Positions 1-5,962 of a stretch of DNA of 6,117 nucleotides are shown here, piece after piece; positions within the stretch are counted from its first letter, which is position 1, and the number at the start of each line of letters is the position of its first letter. The notes beneath the pieces were generated by a model that worked only from the letters and a program-made list of their open reading frames with translations, did not search any database and was not told the DNA's origin. The stretch is taken from positions 1-6,117 of the forward strand of contig JAGWMT010000193.1 of the NCBI GenBank assembly GCA_028871595.1, read 5' to 3'. Made by a program: the position numbers and the translations under genes. The DNA comes from Elusimicrobiota bacterium (GTDB taxonomy: Bacteria; Elusimicrobiota; Elusimicrobia; UBA1565; UBA9628).

Positions 1-1
1 C

Positions 2-310
2 GAGGAGATCGGCGTCCCCGGCTTCCAGATCCACCCGTCGTTCAACATCTCCGACTTCGACTCCAACGCCATCTTCGGCTGCCTGCCGCTGACGTTGAAC
101 ATCCGCGACAAGGCCGAGTTCCTGCTGGAGTGGGACAACATCAACAACATGGTGGACAGCCGCGTGAACGCCGGCATCCGCGCCTTCCTGACCCCCAATT
201 TCCACGTGGACTTCGCCGTGCGCGCCATCGGCGCGGCCAGCCACTACTCCGACGGCGCGCCCCGCGGGCCGGAGCGCATCGTCCAGCTGAAATACAGCAA
301 CAGTTTCTAG
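2..310 (+). CDS. C-terminal fragment of a probable outer-membrane beta-barrel protein
   Basis: The reading frame is open from the window edge to a TAG stop at 308-310, giving the last 102 residues of a protein whose start lies outside the window. The visible part has alternating polar/hydrophobic stretches of strand length, for example LNIRDKAEFLLEWDNIN, then AGIRAFLTPNFHVDFAVRAIG, and the final RIVQLKYSNSF. The chain ends in phenylalanine after an alternating pattern, which is the known C-terminal signal by which Bam machinery recognises outer-membrane barrels. No enzymatic motif is visible and I cannot name the family. In-frame TTG or ATG codons inside this stretch are not credible starts, because coding character continues upstream to base 2. 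The pfk gene follows 12 nt after the stop. Barrel identity is an inference from strand pattern and terminus only. Confidence 0.6.
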   Translation, partial: EEIGVPGFQIHPSFNISDFDSNAIFGCLPLTLNIRDKAEFLLEWDNINNMVDSRVNAGIRAFLTPNFHVDFAVRAIGAASHYSDGAPRGPERIVQLKYSNSF

Positions 311-316
311 AAGGAG
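311..316 (+). promoter_or_regulatory. Shine-Dalgarno site for the phosphofructokinase gene
   Basis: AAGGAG lies directly after the TAG stop of the preceding gene and 6 nt before the ATG at 323. It is the best ribosome binding site in the window and fixes the start of pfk. The HAMP gene and the TolC-family gene that follow have no comparable purine-rich site. Confidence 0.8.
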
Positions 317-322
317 CGTTTC

Positions 323-1351
323 ATGTCCAAGCGCATCGCCATTTTGACCGGCGGCGGAGACTGCCCCGGGCTCAATCCCGCCATCCGCGGCGTCGTGCTC
401 AAGGCCGACAAGCTGGGCTACGAGTGCGTGGGCATCCAGGAAGGCTGGAAGGGCATGATCAACGCCGACGCCAAGCCTTTGACGCCCGACGACGTCCGCG
501 AGATCGCGGGCAAGGGCGGGACCATGCTGGGAACGTCCCGGACGAACCCTTATAAAAAAGAGGGCGGCGTCCCGAAGGTCCTGGAGACGTTCAAGAAGCT
601 GGATCTCCACGCGCTCGTCGCCATGGGCGGCGAGGACACGCTCGGCGTGGCCAACAAGCTGTTCAAGGAGCACAAGGTCAACGTGGTCGGCGTGCCCAAG
701 ACCATGGACAACGACCTGAACGCCACCGATTTCACCTTCGGCTTCGACTCCGCGGCGACGCTTTCCATGGAAGCCGCCGAGCGCCTGGTGGACACCGGGC
801 GGTCGCACCGCCGCATCATGGTTTTGGAAGTGATGGGCCGCCACGCCGGCTGGGTGGCGCTGTACACCGCCGTCGGCGCGGGCGCCGACTACCTGTGCCT
901 GCCCGAGCGCCCGGTGGACGTCAAGGACATGGTCGCCAAGCTCAAGGCCGCGCACGCCAAGAAAAAGGTCGCCTTGGTGGTCGCGTCCGAGGCCGTGGAC
1001 ATCCCCGGCGAGAAGAAGGAAGAGGCTCTTGATGAATTCGGCCACATGATCCTGAAGGACCGAGGCGTGGCCGAGCGTCTGTGCAAGATCATCGAGGCCG
1101 AGACCAAGATCGAGACCCGCTCCGCCGTGATCGGCCACATGCAGCGCGGCGGCGCGCCGACCTTGTTCGACCGCATCCTGGGAACGCGCGTGGGCGTGGC
1201 CGCCGCGGACCTGGTGCACGCCGGCAAGTTCGGCCACATGGTGGCGCTCAAGGGCGAGAACATCGTCCCCGTCAGCCTGGAGGCCGCCACCGCCGAGCTC
1301 AAGATCGTCCCCAAGGAGTGGCTGAAGTTCTCGGACGACCTCCTGTATTGA
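323..1351 (+). CDS. pfp: 6-phosphofructokinase, predicted pyrophosphate-dependent
   Basis: This 342-residue protein is a complete phosphofructokinase of the PfkA superfamily, which phosphorylates fructose 6-phosphate to fructose 1,6-bisphosphate in the cytoplasm. Seen in the sequence: the N-terminal phosphate-binding loop TGGGDCPGLN (residues 9-18), GGEDT (102-106), PKTMDND (125-131) with the catalytic base Asp129, MGRHAGW (171-177), and the sugar-phosphate site GHMQRGG (271-277). Two residues separate ATP from pyrophosphate users in this family. Where E. coli PfkA has Gly104 this protein has Asp105, and where E. coli has Gly124 it has Lys126. The Asp/Lys pair is characteristic of PPi-dependent enzymes, which work reversibly in glycolysis and gluconeogenesis and are usually not allosteric. 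Length fits the roughly 340-residue group that includes actinobacterial enzymes. The start is set by a strong ribosome binding site. Family assignment is near certain; donor preference is inferred from the two residues. Confidence 0.95.
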   Translation: MSKRIAILTGGGDCPGLNPAIRGVVLKADKLGYECVGIQEGWKGMINADAKPLTPDDVREIAGKGGTMLGTSRTNPYKKEGGVPKVLETFKKLDLHALVAMGGEDTLGVANKLFKEHKVNVVGVPKTMDNDLNATDFTFGFDSAATLSMEAAERLVDTGRSHRRIMVLEVMGRHAGWVALYTAVGAGADYLCLPERPVDVKDMVAKLKAAHAKKKVALVVASEAVDIPGEKKEEALDEFGHMILKDRGVAERLCKIIEAETKIETRSAVIGHMQRGGAPTLFDRILGTRVGVAAADLVHAGKFGHMVALKGENIVPVSLEAATAELKIVPKEWLKFSDDLLY

Positions 1352-1356
1352 CCCCT

Positions 1357-1923
1357 ATGGCCCAGAACGACACGAAGCGGTTCCAGCGGAAGACGGTCCT
1401 CGTCAAGCGCTCGCTGCAGCTGAAGTACATCGGGATGGTGTTCCTGAGCGTTCTGGTGGCGTCCATGATCGTGGGCGGCGACATCTACTACTCGCTGTCG
1501 CGCGTGATGCTCACCGAGTGCCCGTCGTCGTTGGACCGCGTGGTCCAGTTCAACGGCGTGCTGCTGGTGAAGTCCGCCCTGTACCTGGGCCTGATGCTGC
1601 TGATCTCCCTGTACGTGTCGCACCGCTTCGCCGGCCCCATCTACCGCTTTGAAAAGAGCGCGCAGGCGGTTTCCGGCGGCGACCTGACCCACCGCGTGGC
1701 CCTGCGCACCGGCGACGAGCTGATGGAGCTGCAGGAGGAGTTCAACGCGATGGTCTCCGGACTGCAGGCCCTGGTGCAGAAGGACCGCAACCTGGCCCAG
1801 CGTCTGGGCGAGCGCGTGGACGAGATCGCCAAGAAGCTCCCCGAGGGCGCCGACGCCCAGCGCCAGGAGCTCAAGGATTTGAAGGTGGAGCTGGCGCACC
1901 TGACCAAGTCGTTCAAAGTCTGA
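1357..1923 (+). CDS. Small HAMP-domain membrane protein without an output domain
   Basis: The 188-residue protein has a basic N-terminus (residues 7-23, KRFQRKTVLVKRSLQLK), a first membrane helix at about 24-42, a short extracytoplasmic loop of about 25 residues, a second helix at about 67-88, and a HAMP domain at about 89-141. The HAMP has the expected proline (Pro94, in AGPIYRFEK) and the acidic DEL motif (120-122) before its second helix. The rest (about 142-185) is charged and heptad-like, predicting a coiled coil. HAMP domains normally pass signals from a membrane sensor to a kinase, cyclase or chemotaxis domain. None is present here, so the partner must be a separate protein or the role is structural. 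ATG 1357 is chosen because it lies 5 nt after the pfk stop; the frame is open further upstream but that would overlap pfk deeply. No clear ribosome binding site is visible, so coupling to pfk translation is likely. Specific function unknown. Confidence 0.85.
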   Translation: MAQNDTKRFQRKTVLVKRSLQLKYIGMVFLSVLVASMIVGGDIYYSLSRVMLTECPSSLDRVVQFNGVLLVKSALYLGLMLLISLYVSHRFAGPIYRFEKSAQAVSGGDLTHRVALRTGDELMELQEEFNAMVSGLQALVQKDRNLAQRLGERVDEIAKKLPEGADAQRQELKDLKVELAHLTKSFKV

Positions 1924-1933
1924 CCCCGAACCG

Positions 1934-3226
1934 ATGAGCCGCCGGGCGTTCGCCGTCCTCCTCGTCCTCGCGCTGACCGCGGCGTCGGTCCGCGCCCAGG
2001 CGCCGAACCAGCCCGAGCCGGGCTCCCCGGAGCGCGCCTACACGCTGGACGACGCCCTGCGCCTGGTCCGCAACGACCCGCGCCTGCAGTCCGCCGAGCA
2101 GGACGTGATCATCGCCGAGTCCCGCGTCACCGAGGCCCAGCTGCGCTTCCTGCCCGAGCTGGGAGTGCAGGCCAGCGCCACGAAGTACAACGCGCTCTAC
2201 CCGTTCTCCCTGTCCCAGGACTTCCGCAACATCCTGCTTTTCCCCAGCAAGGACGACAACATCTACTCCGGCCGCGGCTACTTCAACCTGCCCCTGTACG
2301 AGGGCGGCCGCACCCTGAACACCTACCGCCTGGCCCAGGCCGCGGAGAAGCAGGCGCTGGCCAGCCGCGACTCGGTTCGGATGGACGTCATCCTGCAGGT
2401 CAAGGAGGCCTTCTACCGCCTCCTGCTGGCCCAGGACCGCGCCTCCGCCGCCGACGAGGAGCTCCAGAACGTCGAGCGCGCCGCCGCCGACGGGGGCCTG
2501 GGCCCGTGGGAGGCCGTCGAGGCCGAGGCCCTGCTGGCCACCGCGCGCTCCCGCTCCGCCGAGGCCGGCCACCAGCTGAGCGACGCGCGCCTGGCCTTCC
2601 TGAAGTCCCTGAACCTGGAGCTGGACACCCCGTTCCACGTGGTGGGCGCCTTGACGTCGGCGCCGCTGAAGGTGGAAGTCGAGCGCGCCGTGCTGTGGGC
2701 CATGGAGCTGCGCCCGGAGCTGCAGTCGCAGACCTACCGCGCGCAGATGGACTCCATCGGCGTGAACCTGGCCTTCGGCCGGCGCTACCCGACCGTGTTC
2801 GTCGCCGGCGACTACGAGCTGACCGCGCAGGACTTCCCCCTGAACAAGAACAACTGGGACCTCAGCGTGGGCATCAAGCTGCCGCTTTCCTACGACCTCT
2901 GGAGCCAGCTCAAGCAGAAGCGCGCCGAGCAGCGCCAGGGACAGCTGGCCCGGTCCGACCTTCAGGACCGCGTCCGCCTGGAGGTCCGCGAGGCCGCCGA
3001 AAGCTTGGGCTTCTGGCAGGACGAGATGCCGCGCCGCGAGAAGCAGTGGCGCCGCATTCAAAAACTCTACGAAGCGGCCTCCGGCAAGGCCGGCGGCGTG
3101 ATGTCGCGCATCCGCGCCCGCGAGGGCGTCCTCGACCTGCGGCTGGCGTATCTCAGCGCCGTGACCGAGCATCTCCTGGCCCGGGCGCGGCTCGAGCGCG
3201 CCGTCGGCCGGGAGATCGCTCCTTGA
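1934..3226 (+). CDS. TolC-family outer-membrane efflux/secretion channel
   Basis: This 430-residue protein has the two-repeat layout of the outer membrane efflux protein (OEP/TolC) family, which forms a trimeric barrel and periplasmic alpha-tunnel. A signal peptide covers about residues 1-21 (hydrophobic core FAVLLVLALTAA, likely cleavage after VRA). Repeat one (about 36-230) opens with YTLDDALRLVRNDPRLQSAEQ, a typical family start, and contains the strand segments LPELGVQASATKY and FNLPLYEGGRT, matching the family's outer-barrel and PLFxGG-like motif. Repeat two (about 245-428) has the strands YPTVFVAGDYEL and WDLSVGIKLPL followed by long helices. The GG motif is missing from repeat two, where LPLSYDLWSQ stands instead. 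Start ATG 1934 is the only option, since an in-frame stop lies at 1901-1903. No adaptor, RND or ABC pump gene is in the window, so the substrate is unknown. Family length is usually 400-500 residues. Confidence 0.9.
   Translation: MSRRAFAVLLVLALTAASVRAQAPNQPEPGSPERAYTLDDALRLVRNDPRLQSAEQDVIIAESRVTEAQLRFLPELGVQASATKYNALYPFSLSQDFRNILLFPSKDDNIYSGRGYFNLPLYEGGRTLNTYRLAQAAEKQALASRDSVRMDVILQVKEAFYRLLLAQDRASAADEELQNVERAAADGGLGPWEAVEAEALLATARSRSAEAGHQLSDARLAFLKSLNLELDTPFHVVGALTSAPLKVEVERAVLWAMELRPELQSQTYRAQMDSIGVNLAFGRRYPTVFVAGDYELTAQDFPLNKNNWDLSVGIKLPLSYDLWSQLKQKRAEQRQGQLARSDLQDRVRLEVREAAESLGFWQDEMPRREKQWRRIQKLYEAASGKAGGVMSRIRAREGVLDLRLAYLSAVTEHLLARARLERAVGREIAP
3210..3214 (+). promoter_or_regulatory. 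Ribosome binding site supporting the TTG start of the patatin-like gene
   Basis: GGGAG sits inside the end of the TolC-family gene, 8 nt before the TTG at 3223. Its position supports initiation at TTG, whose last two bases and following A form the TGA stop of the upstream gene. No ATG is available in this frame near this point, and a later GTG (3334) would remove the signal peptide. Confidence 0.6.
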
Positions 3227-4197
3227 CGCGCCGGGCGCTCACTTTCCTTCTCGCGCTGGCCGCCGCCCGCCCCGCCGCCGCGGCGCTGGACCTGTCCGCC
3301 GACGCGCTGCTGCGCGACCACCTGTGGCGCGCGGTGCGCGCCGCGCCGCCGGACCGCCGCCCGAAGGTCGGGCTGGTGCTCTCCGCGGGCTCCCTGCGCG
3401 GCACGGCGCACGTGGGCGTGATCACGGTGCTGGAGAGCGCGGGTTTTCCCATCGATGTGGTGGCCGGCACCTCGATGGGCGCGGTGGTGGGCTCCATGTA
3501 CGCGGGCGGCCTGACCGTGCCCCAGCTGTGGGCGACGGCGCTGTCGGTCAAGGTGGACTCCGGCAACAACCTGTCCGGGCGGCGCCTGATCTCCCTGCTG
3601 CTGTTCGACAAGCTGCTGTCCTCCGAGAAGACCGAGCTGGCCATCCGCAAGGCCATCGGCGACCTGCGCTTCGACCAGATGAAGAAGCCCTTCGCCTGCG
3701 TGTCCATGGACGTCTACACCGGCGAGGCGATCATCTTCCGCGACGGCGACGTGGCCACGGCCGTGCGCGCCAGCATGAACCTGCCCGGCATCTTCCAGCC
3801 GCTCGAGTACCGCCACCGCTATCTGGTGGACGGCGGCGTGGTGGACTACATCCCGGTGGACGCGGCGCGCCTGCTGGGCGCGGAGTGGACCATCGCCAGC
3901 ATCACCGAGAACGACTTCACGGCGGTCCGGCCGAAAAGCGTGCTGGACTCTCTCGAGCAGGTGATCGACATCCGCGGCTCCTACCTGTCGCGCGAGCAGC
4001 GCAAGCAGGCCGACGTGCTGATCGAGCCGCAGGTGGGCGACATCGGCATGTTCGAGGCGAGCCGCATCCCCGAGGCCATCGAGAAGGGCGTGGTGGCCGC
4101 CGCCGAGAAGCTGGACGCCGCGGAACAGAGCCTGATCCTGGCCTCGATCCCGAAGCTGGCGCAGGACTGGACGGCGCCGGCGGGAGCCAAGAAATGA
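3223..4197 (+). CDS. Exported patatin-like phospholipase family protein
   Basis: The 324-residue protein is a patatin-like serine hydrolase, a fold that uses a Ser-Asp dyad to hydrolyse acyl lipids. Visible motifs are the glycine-rich oxyanion segment LSAGSLRGTAHVGV (53-66), the nucleophile elbow GTSMG (82-86) with Ser84, and the catalytic Asp203 in VDGGVVDYIPV (202-212). The order and spacing match bacterial RssA-like members. The oxyanion loop reads S-A-G-S-L-R-G rather than the common G-G-G-A-R-G, but the Arg-Gly is kept. Residues 1-20 (MTRRALTFLLALAAARPAAA with TTG read as Met) form a signal peptide, so the enzyme probably acts in the periplasm or at the outer membrane. Starting at TTG 3223 overlaps the upstream stop by 4 nt (TTGA) and is supported by GGGAG at 3210-3214. 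No beta-barrel domain follows, unlike PlpD-type fusions. Placed between a TolC channel and a TPR protein, it suggests envelope lipid work; substrate unknown. Confidence 0.88.
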   Translation: MTRRALTFLLALAAARPAAAALDLSADALLRDHLWRAVRAAPPDRRPKVGLVLSAGSLRGTAHVGVITVLESAGFPIDVVAGTSMGAVVGSMYAGGLTVPQLWATALSVKVDSGNNLSGRRLISLLLFDKLLSSEKTELAIRKAIGDLRFDQMKKPFACVSMDVYTGEAIIFRDGDVATAVRASMNLPGIFQPLEYRHRYLVDGGVVDYIPVDAARLLGAEWTIASITENDFTAVRPKSVLDSLEQVIDIRGSYLSREQRKQADVLIEPQVGDIGMFEASRIPEAIEKGVVAAAEKLDAAEQSLILASIPKLAQDWTAPAGAKK

Positions 4198-5183
4198 GGC
4201 GGGCCGCGCTCCTGCTGGCCGCCCTGCTGGCCGCGCCCGGCGCCGCGCGGGCGTGGCGCCTGTTCGGCGAGCCGTCCGACGGGAAGGTCCGCCCGGTCCA
4301 AGAGCTCAACGACGCGGGCAAGCCGCGCGCGGTGCTGGCGGCCCTGACGCCCGAGTTCCTCCAGACCCTGCGCGGCACCGACCTGCGCCAGGCCTACATC
4401 CTGATGGGCGACAGCCACGACAAGCTGGGCAAGCCCGACCAGGCGATCAGCGACTACCAGCTGGGCGTGACCTTGTTCCCGAAGAACGTGGACCTGCTGT
4501 CCCGCCAGGGCATGCTGCTGCACCGCGAGGGCCTGGACCAGCAGGCGCGCCCGCTCCTGCTGCGCGTGCTGGCCATCGAGCCGAACCACGGCCTGGCGCA
4601 CCAGGGCCTGGCCGAGATCGACCGCAAGCTGGGCTTCCTGGACCGCTCCGCGTCCCACTACGAGATCGCTCTGGAAGCCGCCGACAAGCGCGCCGATCTG
4701 TGGCGCGACTACGCCGAGGTCCTGCTGGCCATGCGCGACGACCGCACCGCCGACCTGGCCCTGCGCCGCGCGCTGCAGTTGGACCCGAAAAATCCAGAAG
4801 CGCACGTCCTGTTCGCCTTCGCGCGCCGAGCGCGGAACGACTATCCCGCCGCGCTGTCCGCGCTGGACGACGCGGCCGCCCTGGGCGCCGGCGAGGGCGC
4901 GCAGCGGGCCAAGGCGCTGTTCCTGCTGGAAGCCGGCCGCTTGGACGAGGCGGCCGCCCAGGCCGAACTGGTCCTGCGCGCGGTCCCCGGAGACGGCGCC
5001 GCCCTCTGGGTGCTGGGCCGCGTCAAGCTGGCGCGCGGCGACGACGAGGGCGCCATCCATGTCCTGGAGGGCGTGAAGGCCGCCGACGGGGGCAATGCGT
5101 TCGCCGCGCAGGCCGCCAAGACCTTGGTCCTGGAAGCCCGCCTCCATGAATCCCGGCAAGAGGAAGAGCGCTACCGGAAATGA
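4194..5183 (+). CDS. Exported TPR-repeat protein
   Basis: This 329-residue protein begins with a signal peptide (residues 1-20, cleavage likely after AARA) and then consists almost wholly of about seven tetratricopeptide-like helical hairpins. Approximate units are 66-99, 100-133, 134-166, 167-200, 201-233, 236-267 and 268-301. Typical features are the Gly/Ala at mid-repeat and the closing proline-containing turns, as in LAIEPNH (127-133) and LQLDPKN (194-200). TPR arrays are protein-binding scaffolds, so a periplasmic or outer-membrane assembly role is likely, perhaps with the adjacent patatin-like protein or TolC channel; that partner is an inference. No lipobox cysteine is visible. The last 20 residues are charged (ESRQEEERYRK). 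Its ATG overlaps the upstream TGA as ATGA, with GGGAG at 4182-4186 as ribosome binding site. The exact function is not recognisable. Confidence 0.87.
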   Translation: MRRAALLLAALLAAPGAARAWRLFGEPSDGKVRPVQELNDAGKPRAVLAALTPEFLQTLRGTDLRQAYILMGDSHDKLGKPDQAISDYQLGVTLFPKNVDLLSRQGMLLHREGLDQQARPLLLRVLAIEPNHGLAHQGLAEIDRKLGFLDRSASHYEIALEAADKRADLWRDYAEVLLAMRDDRTADLALRRALQLDPKNPEAHVLFAFARRARNDYPAALSALDDAAALGAGEGAQRAKALFLLEAGRLDEAAAQAELVLRAVPGDGAALWVLGRVKLARGDDEGAIHVLEGVKAADGGNAFAAQAAKTLVLEARLHESRQEEERYRK

Positions 5184-5962
5184 GGATCAACTTCTGGAAG
5201 ATGTCGGGCGCGGGAAATGATTTCGTGGTGGTGTCCGGGTTACCGAGAGGAAAATCCGGCGCGGCCCTGGCGAAGAAACTGTGCGACCGCCACTTCGGCG
5301 TGGGGGCCGATGGATTGATTGTCATGTCGCGCGACGGCCGAAAGACACGACTCGATTATTGGAACGCCGACGGATCCGCCGCGTTCTGCGGGAACGGCTC
5401 GCGTTGCGGCGCGCTCTGGGCGGCAAGATTCAGGTGGGTTGAAGGGAAGAAGTTCAAGCTGGAAACGAATCGAGGCATCCTTGACGTGGAGCTCACCGCG
5501 AAAGGGCGGGCCCAGGTGGGGATGCCTTCACCGAAGCGCTTTCGTTTGGGTCGGACGCTTAAGGCCGGCGGGAAATCGTACGACGTGAATTTCACCGACA
5601 CCGGCGTCCCCCACGCCGTGGTGTTTGTTCCGAACATCAATAATATCGACGTGAAGTCGGTCGGCCGTGAACTGCGCTTCCACAAAGCGTTCGGACGTCA
5701 CGGCGCGAACGTCGATTTCGTTCAAATCCAAAAGAACGCCGTACTTCTTCGCACCTACGAACGAGGCGTGGAGGACGAGACGCTCGCGTGCGGCACGGGC
5801 GTGGTCGCCGCCGCCGCCGTTTCTTTTTTATTGGGGAAGACGAAAGAACACGTGAAAGTAAAAGTGCGCGGAGGCGATACATTACATGTGTCGCTGTTAC
5901 ATGGCCACACCTGGCTCGAAGGGCCCGGCGAAATCGTTTATTCAGGAAATATACTTCTATGA
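5180..5962 (+). CDS. dapF: Diaminopimelate epimerase
   Basis: DapF interconverts LL- and meso-diaminopimelate in the cytoplasm, supplying lysine and the peptidoglycan cross-linking residue. The 260-residue protein carries all family marks: KMSGAGNDFVVV (7-18), NADGS (62-66), the first catalytic cysteine Cys70 in FCGNGSRC (69-76), VPHAVVF (143-149), NVDFVQ (177-182), YERGVEDE (193-200), and the second catalytic cysteine Cys204 in LACGTG (202-207). The two cysteines act as paired acid and base without a cofactor. It is slightly shorter than the usual 270-280 residues but both halves are intact. The start overlaps the TPR gene stop as ATGA, and its own stop overlaps the dapA start the same way. 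Composition is odd: a hand count gives about 59% GC for 5221-5940, and it uses TTA for Leu21, Leu217, Leu235 and Leu240 plus ATA and CTA near the end, codons rare or absent in the neighbours. This suggests a separate origin or weaker codon selection. Confidence 0.97.
   Translation: MRINFWKMSGAGNDFVVVSGLPRGKSGAALAKKLCDRHFGVGADGLIVMSRDGRKTRLDYWNADGSAAFCGNGSRCGALWAARFRWVEGKKFKLETNRGILDVELTAKGRAQVGMPSPKRFRLGRTLKAGGKSYDVNFTDTGVPHAVVFVPNINNIDVKSVGRELRFHKAFGRHGANVDFVQIQKNAVLLRTYERGVEDETLACGTGVVAAAAVSFLLGKTKEHVKVKVRGGDTLHVSLLHGHTWLEGPGEIVYSGNILL

Noticed and set aside
311..322. Possible promoter or terminator between the barrel gene and pfk
   Set aside because: The gap is only 12 nt and holds the ribosome binding site. 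There is no room for a hairpin or -35/-10 pair, and none is evident in the flanking coding sequence.
554..560. A-rich heptamer (AAAAAAG) in pfk resembling a -1 frameshift slippery site
   Set aside because: The reading phase is AAA AAA GAG, not the A AAA AAG phase needed for the standard slippery heptamer, and the pfk frame continues intact with conserved motifs on both sides.
1081..1356. In-frame upstream extension of the HAMP gene into pfk
   Set aside because: The frame is open but the translation is Arg/Pro/Gly-rich out-of-frame pfk. The membrane protein begins naturally at ATG 1357.
889..1899. Open frame on the - strand (336 codons) opposite pfk and the HAMP gene
   Set aside because: It spans two well-supported + strand genes, its composition is skewed to His, Leu and Gln, and no motif or ribosome binding site supports it.
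1913..3172. Long open frame on the - strand (419 codons) opposite the TolC-family gene
   Set aside because: Its translation is low-complexity, rich in Gly, Ala, Val, Leu, Gln and Arg, as expected from the complement of a high-GC gene. The + strand has a full TolC-family protein with signal peptide.
2506..3222. In-frame upstream extension of the patatin gene into the TolC gene
   Set aside because: The extra stretch is arginine-rich out-of-frame coding, and it would bury the clear signal peptide that begins at TTG 3223.
3981..5159. Long open frame on the - strand (392 codons) opposite the patatin and TPR genes
   Set aside because: Translation is repetitive in Gly, Gln, Ala, Val and Leu with no domain, while the + strand encodes clear patatin motifs and TPR repeats.
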